64,000 nt of DNA, taken from positions 310,001 to 374,000 of the forward strand of contig CAVVFG010000016.1 in assembly GCA_963747405.1 (NCBI GenBank), read 5' to 3'. The notes below the pieces were generated by a model. It was not told the origin of the DNA. It saw only the letters and a list, made by a program, of their open reading frames with translations, and searched no databases. The position numbers and the translations under genes were made by a program. The stretch is from Fodinibacter sp963747405. GTDB lineage: Bacteria > Actinomycetota > Actinomycetes > Actinomycetales > Dermatophilaceae. Positions within the stretch are counted from its first letter, which is position 1; every line of letters begins with the position of its first letter. Positions 16,241 through 25,445 of the stretch are shown piece after piece.

Positions 16241-17440
16241 TCAGCCCTGCGCCGGAACCCTGACGACGAGGGCGTCGCCCTGACCGCCGCCGCCGCAGAG
16301 CGCGGCAGCGCCGACCCCGCCGCCGCGGCGCTGCAGCTCGAGCGCCAGGTGCACCACGATGCGGGCGCCGGACATGCCGACCGGGTGGCCGAGGGCGATG
16401 GCACCGCCGTTGACGTTGACCTTGTCGCCGTCGAGGCCGAGCTCCTTGGTGGAGGCCAGCCCGACCGCGGCGAACGCCTCGTTGATCTCGACCAGGTCGA
16501 GGTCGGTGGGGGCGATGCCCTCGCGCTCGCACGCCTTGGCGATGGCGCGCGCCGGCTGGCTCTGCAGCGTGGAGTCGGGGCCGGCGACGACGCCGTGGGC
16601 GCCGATCTCGGCGAGCCAGGTGAGGCCGAGCGACTCGGCGCGCGACTTCTTCATGACGACCACGGCGGCGGCGCCGTCGGAGATCTGCGACGCCGAGCCG
16701 GCCGTGATGGTGCCGTCCTTGCTGAACGCGGGGCGCAGGCGACCGAGCGACTCGGTGGTGGTGTCGGCACGGATGCCCTCGTCGGTGCGGAACTCGAGGG
16801 CGTCGCCCTTGCGCTGCGGGATGGTGACCGTGACGACCTCGTCGTCGAACAGGCCGTCCTTCCAGGCGCGCGCGGCGAGCTGGTGGCTGCGGGCCGAGAA
16901 GGCGTCCTGCTCCTCGCGGGTGAACGCGAGGTCGCCGGTGTTGGCCGCCTCGGTGAGCAGGCCCATCGCCTGGTCGGTGAAGGCGTCCCAGAGGCCGTCC
17001 TGCGCCATGTGGTCGTGCATCACGACGTCGCCGTACTTGAACCCGTCGCGGCTCTTCTCGAGCAGGTGGGGGGCATTGGTCATCGACTCCTGGCCACCCG
17101 CGACCACGACCTCGAACTCTCCGGCGCGGATCAGCTGGTCGGCGAGCGCGATCGCGTCGATGCCGCTCAGGCACACCTTGTTGACGGTGAGCGCCGGGAC
17201 GGTCATCGGGATGCCGGCCTTCGCGGCGGCCTGGCGGGCCGGGATCTGGCCCTCGCCCGCGGTGAGCACCTGGCCCATGATGACGTAGTCGACGTCCTCG
17301 GGGGGCACGCCGGCCTTCTCGAGGGCGCCCTTGATGGCGAAGCCGCCGAGGTCGGATCCGCTGAATCCCTTCAGCGAGCCGCTCATCCGGCCCATCGGGG
17401 TGCGGGCGCCGGCGACGATGACGGTGGGGTCGGTGGACAT
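16241..17440 (-). CDS. Acetyl-CoA C-acetyltransferase (thiolase)
   Basis: 399 residues, normal thiolase length. Nucleophilic Cys90 lies in NKVCLSG, the C-terminal His in GHPVGMSGA and the second active-site Cys in ALCGGGGQGDA; EINEAFA is also conserved. It condenses two acetyl-CoA to acetoacetyl-CoA or cleaves 3-ketoacyl-CoA. ATG 17440 has AGGG 6 bases upstream. It is upstream of meaB, divergent from methylmalonyl-CoA epimerase, and within reach of hydroxybutyryl-CoA dehydrogenase and crotonyl-CoA carboxylase/reductase genes, so acetoacetyl-CoA formation for the ethylmalonyl-CoA route is likely. Confidence 0.93.
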   Translation of the reverse strand: MSTDPTVIVAGARTPMGRMSGSLKGFSGSDLGGFAIKGALEKAGVPPEDVDYVIMGQVLTAGEGQIPARQAAAKAGIPMTVPALTVNKVCLSGIDAIALADQLIRAGEFEVVVAGGQESMTNAPHLLEKSRDGFKYGDVVMHDHMAQDGLWDAFTDQAMGLLTEAANTGDLAFTREEQDAFSARSHQLAARAWKDGLFDDEVVTVTIPQRKGDALEFRTDEGIRADTTTESLGRLRPAFSKDGTITAGSASQISDGAAAVVVMKKSRAESLGLTWLAEIGAHGVVAGPDSTLQSQPARAIAKACEREGIAPTDLDLVEINEAFAAVGLASTKELGLDGDKVNVNGGAIALGHPVGMSGARIVVHLALELQRRGGGVGAAALCGGGGQGDALVVRVPAQG

Positions 17441-17563
17441 GGCTGGCCCTCCAGGATCGAGTTCGGGGAATCTCCCCGACTCTAGTCACGGGCGCGCTCG
17501 ATGCCACCCCTGCAGGCCGGTGACCCTCACCACCCGCGGGTCGCCCGGTTCCGCCCGCGCTCC

Positions 17564-17576
17564 TAGGCTTGGCGCC
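17564..17576 (+). promoter_or_regulatory. putative -10 box of the epimerase gene (leaderless)
   Basis: TAGGCT at 17564-17569 lies 7 bases before ATG 17577, which lacks a ribosome site. No clear -35 was found. Confidence 0.4.
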
Positions 17577-18020
17577 ATGACTGCCCTGCCGACCGACCTG
17601 TTCACCGCCATCGACCACGTCGGCGTCGCCGTGCCCGACCTCGACGACGCGATCGCCTTCTACGAGTCGACCTACGGCATGCGGCTGCTGCACGAGGAGA
17701 CCAACGAGGAGCAGGGCGTGCGCGAGGCGATGATGGCCGTCGGCGACTCCGGCTCGTGCATCCAGCTGCTCGCGCCGCTCACCCCCGAGTCGACGATCGC
17801 GAAGTTCCTCGACCGCAGCGGACCCGGCATCCAGCAGCTCGCCTACCGGGTCGCCGACCTCGACGCCGTGAGCGCCACCCTGCGCGAGCGCGGGATGCGC
17901 CTGCTCTTCCCCGAGGCCAGGCGGGGCACGAGCAGCTCGCGGGTGAACTTCATCCACCCCAAGGACGCGCGCGGCATCCTCGTCGAGCTCGTCGAGCCGG
18001 CGGCCGACCCGGCGCACTGA
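17577..18020 (+). CDS. mce: Methylmalonyl-CoA epimerase
   Basis: 147 residues of the vicinal oxygen chelate fold, with two beta-alpha-beta-beta-beta modules. Metal ligands are visible as His in FTAIDHVGVAV, Gln/Glu in the middle (SCIQLLAPLTPES) and Glu in GILVELVEP; KFLDRSGPGIQQLAYRV is characteristic of epimerases. It interconverts the (S) and (R) forms of methylmalonyl-CoA and, in the ethylmalonyl-CoA route, ethylmalonyl-CoA. It is divergent from the thiolase-meaB pair and ends 28 bases from the convergent membrane-protein gene. Confidence 0.92.
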   Translation: MTALPTDLFTAIDHVGVAVPDLDDAIAFYESTYGMRLLHEETNEEQGVREAMMAVGDSGSCIQLLAPLTPESTIAKFLDRSGPGIQQLAYRVADLDAVSATLRERGMRLLFPEARRGTSSSRVNFIHPKDARGILVELVEPAADPAH

Positions 18021-18048
18021 CGCCGCAGCTTGCGCGCCGCCACGGTGA

Positions 18049-20040
18049 TCACGCGGAGCCTCCCCTCCCGGCCACGTCCGCGGCCACCAGCAGCGGCGCC
18101 AGCACCAGCGCCACGAAGGCCGGGATGACGAGCCCGGAGTCGTTGGCGACGAAGGCCACCGCGCCCATCACCACCGCCCCCTGCAGCACCACGACGCCGT
18201 CGGGCACCGGCCGCCACCGGCTGCGCCGGGCCGCGAGCACGAGCACCACGGTCGCCACGGCGATCGCGAGCAGGGGCCCTGAGCCGAGGTTGGCTAGGTT
18301 CTGGGACAGCTTGCGCCCCACCACGGCTCCGGCCTCCCCCGAGACCACCGACTCGACGAAGTCGCCGAGGTGGGTGCGTGAGCCGGCCGGCCGGAGCCAG
18401 TCGGCCCCGGCCACGAGCGCCACCAGCGCACCCGCCCCCACGACAGCAGCCAGCACGCGGCGCCAGGTCAGCCGCACCCCGGCCGTCGTGGCGACGACGA
18501 GCAGGCCGCCGAGCAGCAGCCCCGGTGGGCCCCCGAAGTCGGCCCCGAGCGAGGGCAGCGCCTCGATGGCCAGCGCCGCGGCGAGCACGACGAGCGCCAG
18601 GAGGGCCGACCCGCGGCGCGACCGACCCACCGCGGCGACCCAGCCCACGACGACGAGCACGGCCAGCCCGTAGAGCGCGAAGCTGGTGTTGCCCAGCCCG
18701 TAGAACCGCCCGCCGACGACCGGGTTCTGGCCGAACACCGACCCCAGCTGCAGCCCCGACCCGGTGACCACGTCGCCGGCGAGCACGAGCAGGGTGACCA
18801 CGGCGACGCACCGCAGCGCACCGAGCACCTGCCACCGCCCGGCCCACCACGCGGCCGCCGTGAGCAGGACGACGACCGCTGCCAGCGCACCACCGAAGGC
18901 GACGGAGGGCGCCCCCGCCCACCACCACGGCACGAGGTTGGCCAGGAACGTCGAGACCGGGACGGTGGCCACCGCCACGCCGGCGACGCGCAGCGCGCCC
19001 GGCAGGGCAGCCGCCGGGCTCCCCCGGCGCCACCAGAGCACCACGACGGCCAGCGCCCACGCCGCGAACGCCGCGGCCAGCCACCCGGTCACCTGGGGGC
19101 TCACCACCCGCAGGGTCGCGGCGCGGATCTCGAAGCCGACCCGTCCCGCGAGCAGGGCGGCCGGCGAGCCGGTGCTCGGCGCGACGGTCAGGGGTCGTCC
19201 GGTCACCTCGACGTCGGGCGCACCGACGCGGGTCAGTGCGGTCGCCGTGAGGTCCTGCAGCTGCACCACCCCCGGCTGCCGGGTCGAGGTCGAGGTGAGC
19301 AGGCCGCGCGGGTACGACGGCCCGGCGGCGACCACCGCCCGCGGTCGCACGGCCGACGGCCCGTCGCCGACGCCGGCCACCACCACGTCGGCCCCGGGAT
19401 CCACCGCACGCACCCGCGCGACCAGCGCGTCGAGCTGCTGGAGGGCCGCGGCTCGGGAAGGTCCGGACGGCGGCAGCGTGCCACCGTCGACGATCACCAC
19501 CGGGCACTGGAACGACGTCGGCAGCGTCGCCCGGTAGGTCGCCACGACGCCGTCGGGCTCGGCCCCGGCGATCGCCGCGCCCGGTCCGACCGTCTCGACG
19601 CAGGCGCCGGATGCCGTCACCCCGGCCCCGAGCGTGCCCGGCGAGGCGTCGTACGAGTCCGCCGCCGCGGCCGCCAGGTACTCCTCCCAGCGCGGCACGC
19701 GGTCGCCGGTGACCGGCAGGGGCGCACGGCAGGGACCCTCGACGTCGGCGGCCCGTCGGCCGGCCGACAGGGTCAGCCAGCCGTCGACGGCGCACGAGCG
19801 GCTGCGCACGGCCCGCACCGTCATCGCGCCGAGGGCGCCTGTGGACGCCAGCTCCCGCAGCGTCGGGAGGTTCCCTCCGTCGACGTCGGACCACGCCAGC
19901 CCCGGCGCCCCGACCACCACCCACCGGGGCGACCCGGCGGCATCCGCGGTGGTGGCCCCGGTCGTGCTGGCGCCCGCCGACGGCAGGCCGAGGAGCAGGC
20001 CGAGCACGAGCAGCGCCCCGAGCCAGGACCACCGCCTCAC
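18049..20040 (-). CDS. Multi-pass membrane protein with extracytoplasmic phosphatase-like N-domain
   Basis: 663 residues. A signal peptide (LGALLVLGLLLGLPSAGAS) leads into an extracytoplasmic domain of about 270 residues. Its layout, VVVGAPGLAWSDVDGGNLPTL and a later VVVAGVGDGPS, recalls alkaline-phosphatase-superfamily domains but without certain metal ligands. About ten transmembrane helices follow, with the actinobacterial signature NPVVGGRFYGLGNTSFALYG between them. GTG 20040 overlaps the stop of the GH15-like gene (GTGA). The pair probably acts on the outer face of the membrane; substrate unknown. Confidence 0.75.
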   Translation of the reverse strand: MRRWSWLGALLVLGLLLGLPSAGASTTGATTADAAGSPRWVVVGAPGLAWSDVDGGNLPTLRELASTGALGAMTVRAVRSRSCAVDGWLTLSAGRRAADVEGPCRAPLPVTGDRVPRWEEYLAAAAADSYDASPGTLGAGVTASGACVETVGPGAAIAGAEPDGVVATYRATLPTSFQCPVVIVDGGTLPPSGPSRAAALQQLDALVARVRAVDPGADVVVAGVGDGPSAVRPRAVVAAGPSYPRGLLTSTSTRQPGVVQLQDLTATALTRVGAPDVEVTGRPLTVAPSTGSPAALLAGRVGFEIRAATLRVVSPQVTGWLAAAFAAWALAVVVLWWRRGSPAAALPGALRVAGVAVATVPVSTFLANLVPWWWAGAPSVAFGGALAAVVVLLTAAAWWAGRWQVLGALRCVAVVTLLVLAGDVVTGSGLQLGSVFGQNPVVGGRFYGLGNTSFALYGLAVLVVVGWVAAVGRSRRGSALLALVVLAAALAIEALPSLGADFGGPPGLLLGGLLVVATTAGVRLTWRRVLAAVVGAGALVALVAGADWLRPAGSRTHLGDFVESVVSGEAGAVVGRKLSQNLANLGSGPLLAIAVATVVLVLAARRSRWRPVPDGVVVLQGAVVMGAVAFVANDSGLVIPAFVALVLAPLLVAADVAGRGGSA

Positions 20041-21350
20041 GCGTGCACCAGCTCGTGACGGGCGATGACGACCAGCGCGGCCGTCCAGGCCAGCGGCGCC
20101 ACGGCGGCCGGGCGGCCGTCGAAGAGCACCTTCTCGGGAAAGGACCCGGCGTCGGTGCGGTGCTCGCCGAGCCAGCCGAGAAGGGCCTCGGCACGGGCGC
20201 GCTCGCCACTGGCCGCCCAGGCGGCGGCGAACAGCGCCGTCTCGGGAGTCCAGCTGATGCCGTCGTCCTTCCACTGCACCCCGGGCGAGACCCCGCCGGC
20301 GGGGCGGGCCATGGCGTTCTGCGCACGACCCATGGCGTGCAGCACCGCGTCGTCGACCGGTCCCGGTACGCCGATCGGCGCGGCGAGGAAGGTGACCGCG
20401 GCATCGGCCGCCGGGTCGTCGAGCAGCCGCGGGTAGCCCTTGGCGCCGAACTGCGCGTGCACCTGGGTGCCGAGCGATTCGGCAGCGGCATGGGTGCGTT
20501 CGGCGAGCCCGGTCTCACCGACCAGCGGCAGCACCGCGGTGGCGCTGCGCAGCCCGGCGAGCACCGACGCCGCCGTGCCGAGGGTGACGGACCGCTCGAC
20601 GAGCTCCCAGTAGTCGGACGACGCCATCGGCAGCCGGGTGTCCGCGTCGAGCGAGGCGAGCAGCCGCTGCGTGCTCAGCAGGAACATCGGCCGCAGCGGG
20701 GCCAACAGCTCGGCCGCCCGGTCGGGAGCGGCGAGTGCGAGCTGGTGGGCGCCCCACACCGACCACGCGGACCCGTCGAGCTGCGCCACCCGGTCGTCGG
20801 GAGTGCGGCGCGTGTGCAGGTCGTAGCGCGCCTCGAACCAGCCGTCGTGGCGCTGTACCTCCTGCAGGAAGGCCAGCTGCTCGGCCGCGTGCTCGGGGTG
20901 CCCCGTGCGGGCCAGCGCGGTGGCCACGAAGGACACGTCGCGCGGCCACGCGTACCGCCACCGCTCGCTCCACCCCGCCACGCACGCCGGCAGCCCCACC
21001 GACAGGGCCCGCAGGTCCAGCAGCGCCGAGCGCAGCACGTCGTCACCGCCGTCGAGCCCGCGGCGCACCCAGGGCGCGCAGCCCTCCACCCACGCCTGCT
21101 CGTCCTCCACCAGCATGGTGCTCAGCGGCCGGTCGGCGAGCACCCGGGTGCCGGGCACGACGGCATCCGGGTGGCCGGTGGGCACCAGCTCGCGCACGCC
21201 GGGCGAGGAGAAGGCCACCGTCTCGCTGTACAGGGGCACCTCGGCGCGCTTGATGCGGTACTCGATGCTCCACCACGCGAGCGCCCCGTAGGTGAGCACG
21301 CCACCCGTACCGAGCACCAGCTTCCGGCGCGAGAGGGGGGTGGGGGCCAC
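20037..21350 (-). CDS. Membrane-anchored GH15-like (glucoamylase-fold) protein
   Basis: 437 residues. The N-terminal SRRKLVLGTGGVLTYGALAW is an uncleaved anchor or a Tat-like signal. The rest is an (alpha/alpha)6-type domain with the GH15-like SERWRYAWPRDVSFVATAL and ISWTPETALFAAAW, the latter in the place where family 15 enzymes carry a catalytic Glu. Function as a true glycosidase is not proven by motif reading. Start GTG 21350. It overlaps the large membrane protein by GTGA and is divergent from crotonyl-CoA carboxylase/reductase. Confidence 0.75.
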   Translation of the reverse strand: MAPTPLSRRKLVLGTGGVLTYGALAWWSIEYRIKRAEVPLYSETVAFSSPGVRELVPTGHPDAVVPGTRVLADRPLSTMLVEDEQAWVEGCAPWVRRGLDGGDDVLRSALLDLRALSVGLPACVAGWSERWRYAWPRDVSFVATALARTGHPEHAAEQLAFLQEVQRHDGWFEARYDLHTRRTPDDRVAQLDGSAWSVWGAHQLALAAPDRAAELLAPLRPMFLLSTQRLLASLDADTRLPMASSDYWELVERSVTLGTAASVLAGLRSATAVLPLVGETGLAERTHAAAESLGTQVHAQFGAKGYPRLLDDPAADAAVTFLAAPIGVPGPVDDAVLHAMGRAQNAMARPAGGVSPGVQWKDDGISWTPETALFAAAWAASGERARAEALLGWLGEHRTDAGSFPEKVLFDGRPAAVAPLAWTAALVVIARHELVHA

Positions 21351-21521
21351 GACGGAACTGTATGCCGCCCGCCTGACCGCCGCCCCGGCCGGCCGTGAGC
21401 CGGATCACGCCGTGAGGGCCGTCATAGGGCCCCGTCCCGCCGGGGCGAGGAGACTAGGTTCGCCGGGCGGGCTCGCCACCGCCGATCGAACACGCCCTCA
21501 CCGCCGAAGGAGCACGACCGC

Positions 21522-22862
21522 ATGGACCAGATCCGCGAGGCCATCCTCTCCGGGGACCGCAGCACGCAGACGTATGCCGAGATCGACGTCCCGCCCACCT
21601 ACCGTGCCGCGACGGTGCACAAGGACGAGGTCGAGATGTTCGCCGGGGTGGCGACCCGCGACAAGGACCCGCGCCGGTCGCTGCACGTCGAGCAGGTGCC
21701 GACCCCCGAGCTCGCCCCCGGTGAGGCGCTCGTCGCCGTGATGGCCAGCGCGATCAACTACAACACCGTGTGGACCTCGATCTTCGAGCCGGTGTCGACC
21801 TTCTCCTTCCTCGAGCGCTACGGGCGCACCTCGGAGTTCGCGAAGCGCCACGACCTGCCCTACCACGTGGTCGGGTCCGACCTCGCCGGCGTGGTGCTGC
21901 GCACCGGCCCCGGGGTCACCAAGTGGAAGCCCGGCACCGAGGTCGTCGCGCACTGCCTGAGCGTCGAGCTCGAGGACGCCGAGGGCCACGACGACACGAT
22001 GATGGACCCGCAGCAGCGGATCTGGGGCTTCGAGACCAACTTCGGAGGCCTGGCCGAGCTGGCGATCGTCAAGGCCAACCAGCTGATGCCCAAGCCGACC
22101 CACCTGTCCTGGGAGGAGGCCGCCGCACCGGGACTGGTCAACTCCACGGCCTACCGCCAGCTGATCTCCAAGAACGGCGCCCACATGAAGCTCGGCGACC
22201 GGGTGCTGATCTGGGGCGCCTCCGGCGGCCTGGGCTCGTACGCCACCCAGATGGCCCTGGCCGGCGGCGCCACCCCCATCTGCGTGGTCTCCTCCCCCGA
22301 GAAGGCCGCGATCTGCCGGGCGATGGGCGCCGAGCTGATCATCGACCGCTCCGCCGAGGGCTACCGGTTCTGGAACGCCGAGGGCACCGCGCAGGACCCC
22401 AAGGAGTGGCAGCGCCTGGGCAAGAAGATCCGCGAGCTCACCGGTGGCCACGACGTCGACATCGTCTTCGAGCACCCCGGCCGCGAGACCTTCGGCGCCA
22501 GCGTCTACGTGGCCCGCAAGGGCGGCACCATCGTCACCTGCGCCTCGACGTCGGGCTACATGCACGAGTACGACAACCGCTACCTCTGGATGAACCTCAA
22601 GCGCATCGTCAGCTCGCACTTCGCGAACTACCGCGAGGCGTGGGAGGCCAACGAGCTCGTCGACCGCGGCCTCATCCATCCGACCCTGAGCCGCACCTAC
22701 GCCCTCGAGGACGTCGGCACGGCGGCTCTCGACGTGCACCGCAACCTGCACCAGGGCAAGGTCGGCGTGCTCACGCTGTCGCCGCAGGAGGGCCTCGGGG
22801 TGACCGACCCCGACAAACGCGCCCGGTTCGAGGAGGCCATCAACCGGTTCCGCGACGCCTGA
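21522..22862 (+). CDS. ccrA: Crotonyl-CoA carboxylase/reductase
   Basis: 446 residues, the normal length. This medium-chain reductase has the family features AINYNTVWTSIFEPVSTFSF, HVVGSDLAGVVLRTGPGV, WGFETNFGGLAEL and the NADPH-binding VLIWGASGGLGSYATQMAL, with the CO2-pocket region FEHPGRETFGASVYV. It reductively carboxylates crotonyl-CoA to ethylmalonyl-CoA, the key step of the ethylmalonyl-CoA pathway. ATG 21522 has AAGGAG 9 bases upstream. TAGGTT at 21455-21460 may be the -10 box. Partner enzymes in the window are the thiolase, epimerase, hydroxybutyryl-CoA dehydrogenase and ethylmalonyl-CoA mutase. Confidence 0.95.
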   Translation: MDQIREAILSGDRSTQTYAEIDVPPTYRAATVHKDEVEMFAGVATRDKDPRRSLHVEQVPTPELAPGEALVAVMASAINYNTVWTSIFEPVSTFSFLERYGRTSEFAKRHDLPYHVVGSDLAGVVLRTGPGVTKWKPGTEVVAHCLSVELEDAEGHDDTMMDPQQRIWGFETNFGGLAELAIVKANQLMPKPTHLSWEEAAAPGLVNSTAYRQLISKNGAHMKLGDRVLIWGASGGLGSYATQMALAGGATPICVVSSPEKAAICRAMGAELIIDRSAEGYRFWNAEGTAQDPKEWQRLGKKIRELTGGHDVDIVFEHPGRETFGASVYVARKGGTIVTCASTSGYMHEYDNRYLWMNLKRIVSSHFANYREAWEANELVDRGLIHPTLSRTYALEDVGTAALDVHRNLHQGKVGVLTLSPQEGLGVTDPDKRARFEEAINRFRDA

Positions 22863-22919
22863 ACCGGTGTCCGAGGGGGCACCCCGGGCCGCCAGTAGGG
22901 TGTGCCGGGGAGGTGGCGC

Positions 22920-24251
22920 GTGAAGACGTCCAGGCTGTGGAGCCCGGTGACCCGGTGGATCGACTACCGGCGCCGCCAACTCAGCGCCCTCGAGCAGAGC
23001 AACCGGATCGCCGCCCTGGTGCACGACGACCTCGCGGCCGACTCCGAGCCGCTCGGGGCCGTGACCCCCGTGGATGCCGGACCCGACCCCTCGGCGCCGG
23101 CCGGCGGTGGCGCGCCGGCCGGGGCCCGGGCCCGCACCGCGTCGGACGCCGGCCCAGCCGCCGCCGAGGCGCGCTCGGGTCGGGGCTCCGGCTACGGCGT
23201 GGTCGGACTCCCCCTCAACCGGCACTCACCGTTCTACCTGGGCTTCTTCGGCGCCACCGGGGCGCTGCTCGCGATCGGCCTGTGGCAGATGGTCGGCCGG
23301 CTCACGACGACCCTGACCCTGCTGCTCGTCTCGATGTTCCTTGCCCTGGCCCTCAACCCGGTCGTCGACGCCCTCGTCGAGCGCGGGGTGCGCCGGTCCG
23401 GGTCCGTCGCCGTGGTCTTCACCGGCCTGCTCGTCGTCTTCGTGCTCATCGGCTTCCTCGTCATCCCGCCGGTCATCGTCGAGGGCACCGACCTCGCCCA
23501 GCAGGCCCCCGGCTACGTCGAGGACCTCCTCGGCAGCAGCTGGGTTCGCGAGATCGACCGCAACTACGACGTCATCGACAAGGTCCGGGCGGAGCTGCAG
23601 GCGCGGATGACCGACCAGCAGTTCCTCGAGGGGGTTCTCGGCGGCATCCTCGGAGCGGGGCGGGCCGTGCTCAACGGGGTCTTCCAGGTGTTCACCGTGC
23701 TGGTGCTCACCTTGTACTTCCTCTCCTCGCTGCCCCGGGTCAAGAGCGCCGCGTACGCCGTCGTGCCGGCCAGCAGGCGCCGGCGCGTCGAGTCGCTGTC
23801 CGAGGAGATCTTCCGCCGGGTCGGGTCGTACGCGATCGGCCAGACCGCCATCGCCACCCTGAACGCGCTGCTGTCCTACGTGATGATGCGCATCGTCGGC
23901 ATCCCCTACGCCGCGGTGCTGGCCGTGACCGTCGGGCTGCTGGGGCTGATCCCGATGATCGGTGCCACGCTCGGTGCCGCCGTCGTGGTCGTCGTGGCCT
24001 CCTTCGACGAGCCGAGGAAGGCGCTCATCGTGCTCGTCTACTACATCGTCTACCAGCAGCTCGAGAACTACGTCGTGGCCCCCCGCGTCATGCAGCGCAC
24101 GGTCTCGGTCCCCGGGCCGGTGACGATCGTCGCGGCCCTGGTCGGCGGGGCCCTGCTCGGTGTGCTCGGCGCCCTGCTCGCCATCCCGGTCGCCGCCGGG
24201 CTGCTGCTGCTCTACGAGGAGGTGCTCGTGCCGCGCCAAGGCCGCGCCTGA
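22920..24251 (+). CDS. AI-2E family transporter (PerM/YdiK-like permease)
   Basis: 443 residues. A hydrophilic, Ala/Pro/Gly-rich N-terminal segment of about 95 residues precedes six to eight transmembrane helices with LLLVSMFLALALNPVVDALV, the central soluble segment, and the signature GIPYAAVLAVTVGLLGLIPM and YYIVYQQLENYVVAPRVMQR. The family exports small molecules or functions as a sodium/proton-linked permease; the substrate is unknown. GTG 22920 has GGGGAGG 6 bases upstream. TAGGGT at 22896-22901 could be the -10 box. Confidence 0.88.
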   Translation: MKTSRLWSPVTRWIDYRRRQLSALEQSNRIAALVHDDLAADSEPLGAVTPVDAGPDPSAPAGGGAPAGARARTASDAGPAAAEARSGRGSGYGVVGLPLNRHSPFYLGFFGATGALLAIGLWQMVGRLTTTLTLLLVSMFLALALNPVVDALVERGVRRSGSVAVVFTGLLVVFVLIGFLVIPPVIVEGTDLAQQAPGYVEDLLGSSWVREIDRNYDVIDKVRAELQARMTDQQFLEGVLGGILGAGRAVLNGVFQVFTVLVLTLYFLSSLPRVKSAAYAVVPASRRRRVESLSEEIFRRVGSYAIGQTAIATLNALLSYVMMRIVGIPYAAVLAVTVGLLGLIPMIGATLGAAVVVVVASFDEPRKALIVLVYYIVYQQLENYVVAPRVMQRTVSVPGPVTIVAALVGGALLGVLGALLAIPVAAGLLLLYEEVLVPRQGRA

Positions 24252-24339
24252 CCCGGTCCGGTGGGGCCCACGCGGGCGTCCGGATGCCGCGCACCGACCC
24301 ACGTGCAGCAGACGACGAACCGGGCACGGCTGGGAGAAC

Positions 24340-24361
24340 GAGGGGCGTTCGGGCGCCCCTC
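24340..24361 (-). terminator. hairpin at the 3' end of the M6 protease gene
   Basis: GAGGGGCG/CGCCCCTC is an 8-bp perfect stem with a TTCGGG loop, overlapping the protease stop codon and lying in the gap between two convergent genes. There is no strong U-tract, so it may serve both strands. Confidence 0.5.
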
Positions 24362-25445
24362 AGCCGGTGTAGTACCCCGCCAGGTCCGCGACCAGGTCGA
24401 TCGTGCCCGAGGCGTTGTACAGGTTCACCCGGTTCCCGGCACCCACCGCCACCGTCACCAGGTTCGGCACCGTCTGCCCGGCCACCACGTTCAGGTTCGA
24501 CGCCTCCGGCCGGGTCGTGCCACCGGGGTACACGGTCAGGTAGCTCGCCGACGTCGGCCGCGTCGCCGTCACGTTCATCGTCACCGCCGTCACCCCGGCC
24601 GGCAGCCCCGGCACGCTCAGGCTCACCGTGCCCCTGGGACCCACCTTCGCCCGCGGCGCACCCACCCCCGTGCGCGTGTCCAGCACCCGCCTCGGCGACA
24701 CCGCCGTGAACCCCGCCCCGGCATCCCGGGTGAAGTACCCCGCCAGGTCCGCGACCAGGTCGATCGTGCCCGAGGCGTTGTACAGGTTCACCCGGTTCCC
24801 GGCACCCACCGCCACCGTCACCAGGTTCGGCACCGTCTGCCCGGCCACCACGTTCAGGTTCGACGCCTCCGGCCGGGTCGTGCCACCGGGGTACACGGTC
24901 AGGTAGCTCGCCGACGTCGGCCGCGTCGCCGTCACGTTCATCGTCACCGCCGTCACCCCGGCCGGCAGCCCCGGCACGCTCAGGCTCACCGTGCCCCTGG
25001 GACCCACCTTCGCCCGCGGCGCACCCACCCCCGTGCGCGTGTCCAGCACCCGCCTCGGCGACACCGCCGTGAACCCCGCCCCGGCATCCCGGGTGAAGTA
25101 CCCCGCCAGGTCCGCGACCAGGTCGATCGTGCCCGAGGCGTTGTACAGGTTCACCCGGTTCCCGGCACCCACCGCCACCGTCACCAGGTTCGGCACCGTC
25201 TGCCCGGCCACCACGTTCAGGTTCGACGCCTCCGGCCGGGTCGTGCCACCGGGGTACACGGTCAGGTAGCTCGCCGACGTCGGCCGCGTCGCCGTCACGT
25301 TCATCGTCACCGCCGTCACCCCGGCCGGCAGCCCCGGCACGCTCAGGCTCACCGTGCCCCTGGGACCCACCTTCGCCCGCGGCGCACCCACCCCCGTGCG
25401 CGTGTCCAGCACCCGCCTCGGCGACACCGCCGTGAACCCCGCCCC
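24360..25445. repeat. three tandem 363-bp units inside the M6 protease gene
   Basis: Units at 24360-24719, 24720-25082 and 25083-25445 read identically base for base except at the extreme edges. Each encodes a 121-residue domain. The lack of synonymous differences points to very recent duplication or ongoing gene conversion. Confidence 0.95.

Noticed and set aside
24360..25445. CRISPR array or satellite
   Set aside because: 363-bp units are coding and in frame; no short repeats with unique spacers occur anywhere in the window.
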